This document shows, piece by piece, positions 54,963-64,000 of a stretch of DNA of 64,000 nt (position 1 is its first letter; each line of letters begins with the position of its first letter). A model generated the notes under the pieces. The model saw nothing but the letters and a program-made list of their open reading frames with translations. It did not search any database and was not told the origin of the DNA. The stretch is from Mesorhizobium sp. (GTDB taxonomy: Bacteria > Pseudomonadota > Alphaproteobacteria > Rhizobiales > Rhizobiaceae), in the NCBI RefSeq assembly GCF_017306545.1, contig NZ_JAFKID010000017.1:1-64000 (forward strand). The letters run 5' to 3'. The position numbers were made by a program, and so were the translations under genes.

Positions 54963-55547
54963 ATGAGCGAAACGGCCGCGGAAATCCATCTGGTGCGACA
55001 TGGCGAAACCGAATGGAGCGCCTCGGGCCGGCATACCGGCCGCAGCGACATTGCGCTGACACCTGCGGGCGAGGCGGCGGCGGGGGGTCTCGCGTATCGT
55101 CTCGCCGGGCTTTCCTTCGCGGCAGTCTGGTCCAGTCCCTCGCAGCGGGCACGGCGGACCTGCGAACTGGCCGGCTTCGGCGAGCGCTGCATCGTCAAAC
55201 CCGACCTCGCCGAATGGGATTACGGCGCCTATGAAGGGTTGACGACGCCGCAGATCCTGGAGAAGCGCCCCGGCTGGCAGCTTTTCCGCGACGGCTGCCC
55301 CGACGGCGAACAGGCCGCCGACGTGGGTGCGAGGGCCGACCGCATTGTCGCCGCGCTGCACGCCGAGGGCGCCGACGCGCTCATTTTCTCCAGCGGCCAT
55401 TTCCTGCGCGTGCTGGCCGCCCGCTGGCTCGGCCTGCCGCCGCAGCAAGGGGCGCTGTTCCTGCTCGACACGGCCAGCGTCAGCGCGCTCGGCTACGAGC
55501 ATCGCAGCCTCGCCGAACCGGTCGTGCGAGGCTGGAACCAGCGCTGA
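54963..55547 (+). CDS. Histidine phosphatase family protein
   Basis: A 194-residue cytosolic phosphatase of the phosphoglycerate mutase-like branch. The catalytic motif HLVRHGETEWSASGRHTGRSD lies at residues 8-28 (key part VRHGETEW), the supporting Arg is in VWSSPSQRARRTCEL, and the second catalytic His is in IFSSGHFLRVLAARWL near residue 145. Substrates of this group include sugar phosphates such as fructose 2,6-bisphosphate or adenosylcobalamin intermediates; none is indicated here. AGGAGG lies seven bases upstream of the ATG. Confidence 0.9.
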   Translation: MSETAAEIHLVRHGETEWSASGRHTGRSDIALTPAGEAAAGGLAYRLAGLSFAAVWSSPSQRARRTCELAGFGERCIVKPDLAEWDYGAYEGLTTPQILEKRPGWQLFRDGCPDGEQAADVGARADRIVAALHAEGADALIFSSGHFLRVLAARWLGLPPQQGALFLLDTASVSALGYEHRSLAEPVVRGWNQR

Positions 55548-55593
55548 CCTCGCGCCAGTAACGTCGTACCCTGCCCCCGGCAAGGCAGGGCAG

Positions 55594-55763
55594 TCGCATA
55601 TGGCGTCGTACGCTCACCTTTGTTCCCCCACACAAGGGGGAGGGAGATGCCGACACCACCCTCGCGCCTGAAACCGTCAAGGTGGGCGTCTTGCAGCATC
55701 GCCGCAAAGTCCCCTCCCCCTTGTGGCGAGGGGTTAGGGGTGGGGGTGCACAGCGATATGCGA
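55594..55763 (+). repeat. MITE-like element, copy 2
   Basis: A 170-bp block with ends TCGCATATG (55594-55602) and ATATGCGA (55756-55763). Arms CACAAGGGGGAGGGAGATGC and GCCGCAAAGTCCCCTCCCCC match copy 1 at 51576-51747 read on the opposite strand. The core differs from copy 1 more than the arms do. It occupies most of the gap between the convergent phosphatase and FGGY kinase genes. Confidence 0.8.
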
Positions 55764-55818
55764 TTGCTCTGCCGCAAGGGGGGCAGAGTATGGTGCCAGC
55801 AATCAAATCGCATCGGCT

Positions 55819-57405
55819 TCAGGCCATGGCGTCGAGCGCCTGCCTTTGCCGGTGCATTTCGAGGAAGATGCGATAGTCGCGGTCGAAGCGCCGTGAGGCG
55901 GCGGGGTTCGGCTTGCGCGCCCGGCCCTCCTGCCGCATGGCGACACAGGCCGAGGCCAGGTCCGGAAACAGGCCGGCCGCGGTGGCGGCGATCATGCCGG
56001 TGCCGGCGAGCACCGCCTCGTCCAGCTCCGGTTCCACCACCGTGCAGCCTGTGGCATCGGCGTAAAGCTCCATCAGCAGCGGGTTGCGGGTGTGGCCGCC
56101 GGTGACGTGCAGCGTGTCGATGACGTAGCCGTTCTGGTTCAGGGCATCGAGCACATGGCGCACGCCGAGCGCGATCGCCACTGTCGTGCGCCAATAGAGC
56201 CGGCACAGGCTGTCGAAGGAGGAATCCAGCGTCAGCCCGCTGACGACGCCGACGGCGTGCGGATCGGCCAGCGGCGAGCGGTTGCCGTGGAAATCGGGCA
56301 GGACGTGCAGGCGGCCGGCAAGGTCGAGTCCCTCCGCCCGGCGCAGGTCGCCGATGCGGGCGGCGATGCGAGCGTGCATCGCGGCGTTGGGTTCGCCGCC
56401 GGCGCCGTGCCAGCGGATGACATGGTCGAGCAGCGCGCCTGTCGCCGACTGGCCGCCTTCCGACAGCCACAGTCCCGGCAGGGCAGCACCGAAATACGGC
56501 CCCCACACGCCGGCGAAAGGCCGTGGCTCGGGCGACATCGCCATGACGCAGCTCGAGGTGCCGGCAACCAGAGCCAGATGCCGCCCCATATCCGCCGGAT
56601 CGCCGGCAAAGCCGCCCAGCACGCCGAGCGCGCCGGCATAGGCGTCGATGACGCCGGCGCCGACGCGGCAGTTCTCGGTCAGGCCGAGATCGGCCGCCGC
56701 CTGCGGCGTCAACGGGCCGAGGTCGGCGCCGACGGGACTCGCCCGGCCCGGCAGCGCGGCATGGTCGAATAGATCCGCCAACCCGACGGAGGCGAAGAAA
56801 TCCGACTGCCAACCCGGTTCCTCATGCGCCAGATAGGTCCATTTGGCGGTGAGCGTGCATTGCGAGCGGGCGAGCGAGCCGGTCGCCTTCCAGCCGAGGA
56901 AATCGGCGAGGTCGAACAGATGGCCGGCGCGGGCCCAGGCTTCGGGCAGGTTACGCTTCAGCCACATCAGCTTCGGCACCTGCATCTCGGGCGACATGAC
57001 GCCGCCGATGAAATCGAGCACGCGATGCCCGGTGGCGGTGCATTCGTCGGCCTCGGCGATGGCGCGGTGATCCAGCCACACGACGGTGTCCCAGCGCGGC
57101 TGGCCGCCGGTCGAGATGCTCACCTGCTGCCCGTCGCGGTCGCGCACGACGAGCGAGCAGGTGGCGTCGAAGGCGATGCCGGCGACCGCTTCCGGCGTCA
57201 CGCCCGCCTTCTGGCGCGCCTCGCGCACCGCCGCGCAAACGGCCGCCCAGATGTCTTCGGAATCGTGTTCGGCATGATCCGGCTTCGGCTGATTCATCCG
57301 GATGGGTCGGTCGGCGCGGCCGAGCAGCCTGCCGGCCGCATCCAGAATGCCGGCGCGGGCGCTCCCGGTGCCGACGTCGACCGCACAAACCAGACCGCTG
57401 CCCAA
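55819..57405 (-). CDS. FGGY-family carbohydrate kinase (ribulokinase-like)
   Basis: A 528-residue kinase of the ASKHA fold. The N-terminal phosphate motif is CAVDVGTGSARAGILDAAG, followed by ATCSLVVRDRDG, VWLDHRAIAEAD and WLSEGGQSATGALLDHVI, and the ADP-binding C-terminal part TGGHTRNPLLMELYADATG. These blocks fit the AraB/YDCK pentulose kinase group rather than xylulokinase or glycerol kinase. It should phosphorylate a ketopentose such as D-ribulose. It is the last gene of the polyol operon, 107 bases after the mannitol dehydrogenase. Confidence 0.88.
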   Translation of the reverse strand: MGSGLVCAVDVGTGSARAGILDAAGRLLGRADRPIRMNQPKPDHAEHDSEDIWAAVCAAVREARQKAGVTPEAVAGIAFDATCSLVVRDRDGQQVSISTGGQPRWDTVVWLDHRAIAEADECTATGHRVLDFIGGVMSPEMQVPKLMWLKRNLPEAWARAGHLFDLADFLGWKATGSLARSQCTLTAKWTYLAHEEPGWQSDFFASVGLADLFDHAALPGRASPVGADLGPLTPQAAADLGLTENCRVGAGVIDAYAGALGVLGGFAGDPADMGRHLALVAGTSSCVMAMSPEPRPFAGVWGPYFGAALPGLWLSEGGQSATGALLDHVIRWHGAGGEPNAAMHARIAARIGDLRRAEGLDLAGRLHVLPDFHGNRSPLADPHAVGVVSGLTLDSSFDSLCRLYWRTTVAIALGVRHVLDALNQNGYVIDTLHVTGGHTRNPLLMELYADATGCTVVEPELDEAVLAGTGMIAATAAGLFPDLASACVAMRQEGRARKPNPAASRRFDRDYRIFLEMHRQRQALDAMA

Positions 57406-57512
57406 TACGCCTCTCCCGACAGTGCGGCGAACCGCAACCGAGGGCGACTATAAGGGCGGGTTTCGCCGAGGCAAGGCGGAGGCAATCACCTTGGGGGGTC
57501 GAGGGCGCTACG

Positions 57513-58985
57513 CTACCCGGCCAGATAGCGGGCCAGCGTGGCGCGCGTGCCGTCTTTCCATAGAGCGTTCAACGCCCCGCCGAATGCGGCGGTGAAGGTT
57601 TTCGACCGGCCGACTTCGCCATAAATGTCTTCCATGGCGAGCCAGGCGGACGGGTCGTCCCTGGCCTTGCGCGCCGTTTCCCGCATGCGGTCCCAGTTCG
57701 GGTCGTTCGGCTCGATGACGGCACCGGAATCGGTCGTGCCGAAGCAGTAGCGACACCACAGCGCCGATTCCAGCGCCAGTCCTGCCGCGTCCTTGCCCGC
57801 CTTCAGCCGGTCGGCGATGGTGGGAATGATGAATTTCGGCTGTCGGTTGGAGCCGTCGAGGCAAAGCCGCCGCACCGTGTCGCCGATCTTCGGGTTGGAG
57901 AAGCGCCTGTCGATCAGCCGGTAATAATCTTCGAGACTGGTGTCGGGCACCGGGGGCACCATCGGGATAATTTCATCGCGCTCGAGCTTTTCCAGAAAGC
58001 CGCGCACCAGCGGCTCGGCCATCGCCTCATGCACGAAATGGACGTCCATCAGCCCGGCCGGATAGGCGATTGCCGCATGGCCGCCGTTGAGGATGCGGAT
58101 CTTCATCTGCTCGTAGGGCGACACGTCCGGCACGAACTGCACGCCGACCTTTTCCAGCGGCGGCCGGCCGTCGGTAAAACGATCCTCCAGCACCCACTGC
58201 CGGAACGGCTCGCAGAACACCGGCCATGCGTCCTCGACGCCGAACTCGTCGGCAAGGATCTTGCGCTCGCGCTCTGAGGTGGCCGGCGTGATGCGGTCAA
58301 CCATGGAATTCGGGAAGGCGACATTGTCGCTCACCCATCCGGCGAGGTCCTCGTCCACCAGCCGGGCGAGGCCCACGACGCCGTCGGCGGTGACGCGGCC
58401 GTTGTGGGGGATGTTGTCGCAGGACATGACGGTGAAGGGGACGATGCCGTCGCCGCGCCGGCGCATCAGTCCGGCCAGGATGATGCCGAACACCGTACGG
58501 GGTGCGGCGATGTTCTTCGAGTCGGCAACGATGTCGGGATGCGTCGGGTTGAAATGACCCGAAGCCGGGTCGATGAAGTAGCCGCCCTCGGTGATGGTCA
58601 GCGAGACGATTTTTATCGACGGATCGGCGAGACTTTCGACAATCGCCGCCGAATCGGCGGGGGTGACGAAATCGACCATGGCGCCGGTGACGCGGGCGCT
58701 CATATGGCCTTCGTCCTGCTCGACCACGGTGGTCAACCAATCCTGTTTGGCGAGCTTGTCGCGGCCGGCCTTCTCGCCCTCGAAGACTCCGGCGCCGACC
58801 AGCGCCCAGTCGTGGCCGAGGCCGAGATTGAACAGGTCGTCGAGATAGACCACCTGATGGGCGCGATGGAAATTGCCAACGCCGAAATGCAGGATGCCGG
58901 CCTTGAGGCTTTCGCGACCGTATCGAGGGCGGGCGACGGCGGCGGGAAGGGAAGCAAGGTTCGATAGCGAGAGCTTCGTGGTCAT
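57513..58985 (-). CDS. mtlK: Mannitol dehydrogenase family protein
   Basis: A 490-residue long-chain polyol dehydrogenase, NAD-dependent, that converts mannitol to fructose or arabitol to xylulose. Motifs are LHFGVGNFHRAHQVVYLDDL near residue 31 (NAD domain), VMSCDNIPHNGRVT near 188, FPNSMVDRITPAT near 224 and the catalytic Lys/His region KIRILNGGHAAIAYPAG near 296. It lies 173 bases after the sorbitol dehydrogenase gene, with a family A repeat between. Mannitol and D-arabitol enzymes are close relatives and cannot be told apart by eye. Confidence 0.92.
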   Translation of the reverse strand: MTTKLSLSNLASLPAAVARPRYGRESLKAGILHFGVGNFHRAHQVVYLDDLFNLGLGHDWALVGAGVFEGEKAGRDKLAKQDWLTTVVEQDEGHMSARVTGAMVDFVTPADSAAIVESLADPSIKIVSLTITEGGYFIDPASGHFNPTHPDIVADSKNIAAPRTVFGIILAGLMRRRGDGIVPFTVMSCDNIPHNGRVTADGVVGLARLVDEDLAGWVSDNVAFPNSMVDRITPATSERERKILADEFGVEDAWPVFCEPFRQWVLEDRFTDGRPPLEKVGVQFVPDVSPYEQMKIRILNGGHAAIAYPAGLMDVHFVHEAMAEPLVRGFLEKLERDEIIPMVPPVPDTSLEDYYRLIDRRFSNPKIGDTVRRLCLDGSNRQPKFIIPTIADRLKAGKDAAGLALESALWCRYCFGTTDSGAVIEPNDPNWDRMRETARKARDDPSAWLAMEDIYGEVGRSKTFTAAFGGALNALWKDGTRATLARYLAG

Positions 58986-59029
58986 TTCAATCTGCCTTCC
59001 GTTCTCCGTTGGGCGCTGTGGCGTCCGCG

Positions 59030-59157
59030 ATTCCCTCTCCCTCGTTCACCGGGAGAAGGTTGCCCGAAGGATCAGGGGGCTACGCGAACGTTTCAGAGCC
59101 TGGCTCTGCCCCTCACCTGCCTGCCGGCATCCTCTCCCCGTAAACGGGGCGAGGAGC
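59030..59157. repeat. Rhizobial palindromic repeat, family A
   Basis: Holds CCCTCTCCCTCGTTCACCGGG with GAGAAGGTTGCCCGAAGGATCA (arms CCCTCTCCC and GGGAGAAGG), then GCCCCTCACCTGCCTGCCGG and TCTCCCCGTAAACGGGGCGA. It fills the gap between mtlK and the sorbitol dehydrogenase gene within one operon. Confidence 0.85.
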
Positions 59158-59158
59158 G

Positions 59159-59929
59159 CTAACTCATCCATTGGCCGCCATCGACGTTGTAGGTCTGGGC
59201 GACGATGTAGTCGGCTTCGTCGCTGGCAAGGAAAACCGCCATGCCGGTCAAATCCTCGGCGCGGCCCATGCGGCCGTAGGGCACGCCCTCGCCGACCAGC
59301 TTTTTCTTTTCGCCGAGCGGGCGGTTCTCGTACTTTGCAAACAGCGCGTCGACGCCGTCCCAGTGCTCGCCGTCGACGACGCCGGGCGCGATGGCGTTGA
59401 CGTTGATGCGATGCTTGATGAGGTCGAGCCCCGCCGACTGGGTCAGCGAAATAACGGCAGCCTTGGTGGCGCAGTAGACCGCCACCAAGGCCTCGCCCCG
59501 ACGGCCGGCCTGGCTCGCCATGTTGATGATTTTTCCGCCCTTGCCCCGCGCGATCATCGAGCGCGCGGCCGCCTGCATCATGAACAGCGTGCCGGCCACG
59601 TTGACGGAAAACAGTTTGTCGTAGCTGGCTTTGGTGATCCCGACGATGGGCGCGGCGTCGAACAGGGCGGCGTTGTTGATGAGGACATCGAGCCCGCCGG
59701 CCCTCTCTTCGACCGCCTTCACCGCCGCGTCGATGGAAGTTTGGTCGGTGACGTCGAGCTTCACCGCATAGGCCTTGTCGCTGATCTCCCGCGCGGTCTT
59801 TTCGGCCGCGTCGATATTGATGTCGGCAATCGCCACTGTGGCGCCCTCGCGCACATAGGCCTCGGCAAACGCCCTGCCGATGCCGCGCGCCGAGCCGGTG
59901 ATCAGCGCCGATTTGCCTTCGAGCCGCAT
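59159..59929 (-). CDS. smoS: Sorbitol dehydrogenase (SDR family)
   Basis: A 256-residue SDR that oxidises D-sorbitol (glucitol) to fructose with NAD+. It has TGSARGIGRAFAEAYVREGA near residue 12, NNAALFD near 88, the catalytic Tyr and Lys in YCATKAAVI, and the family-specific PGVVDGEHWDGVDALFAKYE near residue 186, which closely fits SmoS-type polyol dehydrogenases. The start at 59929 is preferred; an in-frame codon five residues upstream overlaps smoK. It follows the ABC ATPase gene directly in the operon. Confidence 0.93.
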   Translation of the reverse strand: MRLEGKSALITGSARGIGRAFAEAYVREGATVAIADINIDAAEKTAREISDKAYAVKLDVTDQTSIDAAVKAVEERAGGLDVLINNAALFDAAPIVGITKASYDKLFSVNVAGTLFMMQAAARSMIARGKGGKIINMASQAGRRGEALVAVYCATKAAVISLTQSAGLDLIKHRINVNAIAPGVVDGEHWDGVDALFAKYENRPLGEKKKLVGEGVPYGRMGRAEDLTGMAVFLASDEADYIVAQTYNVDGGQWMS

Positions 59930-59940
59930 GGTCGAAATCC

Positions 59941-60942
<1,002 letters not shown>

Positions 60943-60969
60943 GATTATGTCTCCCCGAAATTCGCTGGT

Positions 60970-61027
60970 CGCCGCTACTTCACTGCGCCGTCGTCACTTC
61001 ACCGCACCGCCGTCACTTCACCGCACC
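60970..61027. repeat. Three tandem 19-bp units at the smoG 3' end
   Basis: The last codons and stop of smoG (GGTGCGGTGAAGTGA on the minus strand) recur as GGTGCGGTGAAGTGACGAC and, with changes, as GGCGCAGTGAAGTAGCGGC, giving about three head-to-tail units of 19 bp. The two distal copies lie past the stop codon in the leader of smoK. It looks like a local slippage duplication. Confidence 0.85.
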
Positions 61028-61837
61028 GAAGGTCAGGCCGCGCACGAGCTGCTTCTGGCTGAACCAGCCCATGATGAGGATCGGCGCGATGGCCAACGTC
61101 GAGGCGGCCGAGAGCTTCGCCCAGAACAGGCCTTGCGGGCTGGAGAAGGACGAGATGAAGGCGGTCAACGGTGCCGCGTTGATGGTGGTGAGCCGGATGG
61201 TCCAGAACGCCTCGTTCCAGGCGAGGATGATGTTGAGCAGCATGGTCGAGGCGATGCCCGGCACCGCCATCGGGGTCAGCACATAGACGATCTCGCCCCA
61301 CAGCGTCGCGCCGTCCATGCGCGCGGCTTCCAGGATTTCGCCGGGAATCTCGCGGAAGTAGGTGTAGAGCATCCACACCACGATCGGCAGGTTGATCAGC
61401 ATCAGCATGACGGTGAGGCCGATGCGGCTGTCGAGCAGGCCGGCGTCGCGGAACAGGAGGTAGATCGGGAACAGCACCGCCACCGCCGGCATCATCTTGG
61501 TGGACAGCATCCACATCAGGATGTCCTTGGTGCGCTTGGTCGGCGAGAACGCCATCGCCCAGGCCGCCGGCACGGAGACGATCAGGGCCAGCACCGTCGA
61601 GCCGAGCGACAGGATCACCGAATTCAGGAAGAATTTGAAATAGCCGCTCTGCGCCTCGACCGCCGCGTAGCTTTCCAGCGTGCCGGACGGGATCAGGTTG
61701 AAGCCGGCGATCGCCTCCTGCTCGGACTTGAAGGAGGTGATGATGGTGTAGAGGATCGGAAAGAAGATCAGCAGCGCGACGATCCAGGCGGCGATCGTGG
61801 CGATCGTCTTGTGGCGTGTGGTGACTGCGCGGGCCAT
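61013..61837 (-). CDS. smoG: Polyol ABC transporter permease (MalG type)
   Basis: A 274-residue inner membrane permease with six helices, first near residues 11-32. The EAA loop is EAARMDGATLWGEIVYVLTP near residues 173-192, and the C-terminus GLTFGAVK is of the MalG type. The last nine codons are part of a tandem duplication that continues past the stop. It lies downstream of smoF with a family A repeat between them. Confidence 0.94.
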   Translation of the reverse strand: MARAVTTRHKTIATIAAWIVALLIFFPILYTIITSFKSEQEAIAGFNLIPSGTLESYAAVEAQSGYFKFFLNSVILSLGSTVLALIVSVPAAWAMAFSPTKRTKDILMWMLSTKMMPAVAVLFPIYLLFRDAGLLDSRIGLTVMLMLINLPIVVWMLYTYFREIPGEILEAARMDGATLWGEIVYVLTPMAVPGIASTMLLNIILAWNEAFWTIRLTTINAAPLTAFISSFSSPQGLFWAKLSAASTLAIAPILIMGWFSQKQLVRGLTFGAVK

Positions 61838-61865
61838 GGTCAGATCTCCAGTCCTGAGATGATTG

Positions 61866-61991
61866 CGCCGCCCCTCATCTGCCTGCCGGCATCTTCTCCC
61901 CGTGAAGGACAGGGAGAAGAGCGGTTGGCCGCGACGCCGGCGACCCCCTCTCCCCGTTCTTCACGGGGAGAGGGTAAGGGTGAGGGGCGGT
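61866..61991. repeat. Rhizobial palindromic repeat, family A, two units
   Basis: GCCCCTCATCTGCCTGCCGG with TTCTCCCCGTGAAGGACAGG and then CCCCTCTCCCCGTTCTTCAC with GGGGAGAGGGTAAGGGTGAG. It sits between smoF and smoG, inside the operon, where most such systems have only a few bases. Confidence 0.85.
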
Positions 61992-62023
61992 CGAACCGCA
62001 GGGCGAAATCCGGCATTACACCC

Positions 62024-62896
62024 TCACTTGTCCAGGTTCTTGCCGACGGCGCGCATCAGGAACAGCGCGACGATGTTGGCGAGGATGACGGCGATGATGC
62101 CGCCGGCCGAAGCCTGGCCGATTTTGAATTCCAGCAGCGCCTTCTGATAGACGAGGTAGGGCAGGTTGGTGGAGGCGTAGCCGGGGCCGCCATTGGTGGT
62201 GACGAGGATCTCGGCATAGACCGACAGAAGGAAGATCGTCTCGATCAGCACCACGACGGTGATCGCTCGCGCCAGATGCGGCAGCGTCAGATACCAGAAG
62301 CGGGCGAGGAAGCCGGCGCCGTCCATCTCGGCCGCCTCCTTCTGCTCGCCGTCGAGCGATTGCAGCGAGGTCAGCAGGATCAGCGTGGCGAAGGGCAGCC
62401 ACTGCCAGGCGACGATGATGATGATGGAAGTGAGCGGCAGATCGGCGAACCAGTCGACCGGCTGGACGCCGAAGAAGCGGGCGATGTCGGCGAAGACGCC
62501 ATAGCCCGGATGCATGATCATGTTCTTCCACACCAGTGCCGCCACCGGCGGCATGACGAAGAAGGGGGAGATGACGAGAATGCGCACCACGCCCTGCCCC
62601 CAGAGCGGCTGGTCGAGCAGCAGCGCCAGAAGGATGCCGCCGACGATGGTGATGGCGAGCACCGCCACGACCAGCACCAGCGTGTTGACGATGGACGCGG
62701 CGAAGGCCGGGTTCTTGAAGAACAGCGCGTAGTTTGAGAAGCCGATGAAACCGTCGCGGATCGGATTCAGCGGATTGTATTGCAGGAAGGAGAACCACAG
62801 CGTCATCGCCAGCGGCACGATCATCCAGATCAGCAAAAGGATGACCGACGGCGCCATCATGAAGCGCGCGAGCGTGCTGGTTTGACGGGTTGCCAT
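62024..62896 (-). CDS. smoF: Polyol ABC transporter permease (MalF type)
   Basis: A 290-residue inner membrane permease, first helix MMAPSVILLLIWMIVPLAMT near residue 13. The EAA loop is EAAEMDGAGFLARFWYLTLP near residues 187-206. It pairs with SmoG and receives polyols from the binding protein encoded upstream. It lies 285 bases after the binding-protein gene; that gap holds family A repeats. Confidence 0.94.
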   Translation of the reverse strand: MATRQTSTLARFMMAPSVILLLIWMIVPLAMTLWFSFLQYNPLNPIRDGFIGFSNYALFFKNPAFAASIVNTLVLVVAVLAITIVGGILLALLLDQPLWGQGVVRILVISPFFVMPPVAALVWKNMIMHPGYGVFADIARFFGVQPVDWFADLPLTSIIIIVAWQWLPFATLILLTSLQSLDGEQKEAAEMDGAGFLARFWYLTLPHLARAITVVVLIETIFLLSVYAEILVTTNGGPGYASTNLPYLVYQKALLEFKIGQASAGGIIAVILANIVALFLMRAVGKNLDK

Positions 62897-62996
62897 TGTT
62901 CTCTCCCCGAACGCGTGTCTCCAGCGCGCTCCTAGCCAATCATTCCAAAATGCGGATCAAGCCGCATTCCGATGGCAAATCATAGCGTCGGCGTCG

Positions 62997-63180
62997 ACGC
63001 TCCCTCTCCCCGTTCACGGGGAGAGGGTAAGGGTGAGGGGCAGCGCATACGTTGCGGAACGAGACGCCTCCCCTCATCTGCCTGCCGGCGTTTGTCGCTC
63101 GAAAAGCCAAGCAATTGGCTTTTCGTCTGCTTCGCAGACCGCTCCTCACCTCCCCGTGAACGGGGAGAAGAAAGCTCTCC
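62997..63180. repeat. Rhizobial palindromic repeats, family A, compound copy
   Basis: First CCCTCTCCCCGTTCACGGGG with AGAGGGTAAGGGTGAGGGGC, then CCCCTCATCTGCCTGCCGGC, a separate hairpin AAAAGCCAAGCAATTGGCTTTT (arms AAAAGCCAA and TTGGCTTTT) and a final CTCCCCGTGAACGGGGAG. The AAAAGCC hairpin looks inserted within a family A unit. The block separates the binding protein gene from the permease genes and may set their expression ratio. Confidence 0.85.
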
Positions 63181-63181
63181 C

Positions 63182-64000
63182 CTACTGGAGATACCCGCCT
63201 TCCTGCATGGAGGCCGTTGCCGCATCCTGCGCCTGCTTCAGCGCATCGTCGACGCTCGACTGGCCGGCAAGGGCGGCCGAGAACAGCTGGCCGACCGTCG
63301 TGCCCAGCCCCTGGAATTCGGGGATGGCGACGAACTGGCCGCCGGTATAGGGCACCGGCTTGACGCTCGGCTTGGTGATGTCGGCAGCGTTCATGGCGGC
63401 AAGCGTCGGTCCGGCGAAGGGCGCGGCCTTCTGATAGTCGGCGTTCTTATAGAGCGAGGTGCGGGTGCCGGGAGGTGCGCTGGCCCAACCTTCCTTGGAG
63501 GCGACGAGGTCGGTGTAGCCCTTGCTGGTCGCCCACGAGACGAACTTCTCCGCCGCCGCCGCCTTCTGCGAGGAGGCCGGGATCGCCAGGTTCCACGACC
63601 ACAACCAGTTGCCGTGGTTGTCGACGCCTTCCTTGTTCGGGAAGATCGCATAGCCGACCTTGCCGGCGACGGTCGAGTTCTTCGGGTCGGAGACGAAGGA
63701 CGCGGCCACGGTGGCGTCGATCCACATGCCGCACTTGCCCTGCTGGAACAGCGTCAGGTTCTCGTTGAAGCCGTTGGAGGAGGCGCCCTCGGGGCCGGCG
63801 TCCTTCATCAGCTTGACGTAGAAATCGAGCGTGTCCTTCCATTCCGGCTGGTCGAACTGCGGCTTCCACTTCTCGTCGAACCAGCGGCCGCCGAACGAAT
63901 TGTCCATGGCGGTCAGGAAGGCCATGTTCTCGCCCCAGCCGGCCTTGCCGCGCAGGCAGATGCCGTTGATGCCGGCGGCGCGATCGGTCATCTTGCGGGC
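63182..64000 (-). CDS. smoE: Polyol ABC transporter substrate-binding protein, 5' end outside the window
   Basis: The C-terminal 272 residues of a CUT1 binding protein; the frame is open to the window edge, so the N-terminus and signal peptide are missing. Visible are GINGICLRGKAGWGENMAFL, WFDEKWKPQFDQPEWKDTLD, FQQGKCGMWIDATVAASF and KQAQDAATASMQEGGYLQ at the end, as in sorbitol/mannitol-binding SmoE proteins. It is the first gene of the polyol operon seen here (smoE, smoF, smoG, smoK, smoS, mtlK, FGGY kinase). Confidence 0.9.
   Translation of the reverse strand, partial: ARKMTDRAAGINGICLRGKAGWGENMAFLTAMDNSFGGRWFDEKWKPQFDQPEWKDTLDFYVKLMKDAGPEGASSNGFNENLTLFQQGKCGMWIDATVAASFVSDPKNSTVAGKVGYAIFPNKEGVDNHGNWLWSWNLAIPASSQKAAAAEKFVSWATSKGYTDLVASKEGWASAPPGTRTSLYKNADYQKAAPFAGPTLAAMNAADITKPSVKPVPYTGGQFVAIPEFQGLGTTVGQLFSAALAGQSSVDDALKQAQDAATASMQEGGYLQ

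Overview
The window looks like chromosomal DNA of a Rhizobiales member close to Mesorhizobium/Aminobacter (Phyllobacteriaceae). The evidence is high GC codon use, a DUF768 protein (a family I know mainly from Mesorhizobium), a phasin, many ABC uptake systems of rhizobial type, a PdhS-like PAS histidine kinase, a tRNA-His that lacks the usual extra 5' G, and several families of short palindromic intergenic repeats. No phage, plasmid, rRNA or CRISPR locus is seen. It is mostly a metabolic and transport region with a few small insertions.

Layout. 0-5 kb: zwf-pgl (minus strand, Entner-Doudoroff/pentose phosphate entry), then an aldehyde dehydrogenase-SDR pair. 5-10 kb: a membrane-anchored SH3 protein, and the gamma-glutamylputrescine genes puuA and puuB, separated by a four-helix-bundle (23S-IVS type) gene framed by a 17-bp inverted repeat; then a HAD hydrolase and a receiver-like protein. 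10-15 kb: isocitrate lyase with a divergent RamB-type regulator, and an EamA transporter. 15-20 kb: a potFGHI-type polyamine importer. 20-29 kb: AsmA protein, acetoacetyl-CoA ligase, a possible small RNA, a large PAS sensor kinase, a phasin with a candidate PhaR operator, and tRNA-His. 29-34 kb: DUF768, xseA between two inverted copies of a ~107-bp repeat, a second EamA transporter, LysR and DUF1127.

34-44.6 kb is an amino-sugar utilisation locus: an ABC importer (ATPase, two permeases, binding protein), a Gfo/Idh/MocA oxidoreductase and a MurQ-type etherase on the minus strand, facing a BadF-type kinase, GntR regulator, SIS-type deaminase and NagA on the plus strand. Both divergent promoters carry the same paired TGGTATT operator. 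44.8-50 kb: a liv-type ABC operon interrupted by a ParE/RelE-type toxin-antitoxin pair that has its own promoter inside a perfect 32-bp palindrome. 50-57 kb: a polytopic membrane protein whose 5' end runs into a MITE-like repeat, pncB, a MATE exporter and a histidine phosphatase. 55.8-64 kb: a polyol operon (binding protein cut by the window end, two permeases, ATPase, sorbitol dehydrogenase, mannitol dehydrogenase, FGGY kinase).

Together these genes import and oxidise polyols, amino sugars, polyamines and amino acids or amides, feed acetoacetate to acetyl-CoA and PHB metabolism, and run the glyoxylate shunt. I see no clear large novel system. The parts most worth attention are the four-helix cassette in the puu operon, the toxin-antitoxin pair inside the liv operon, the paired amino-sugar operators, the MITE-like element that overlaps a gene start, and the inverted repeats around xseA.
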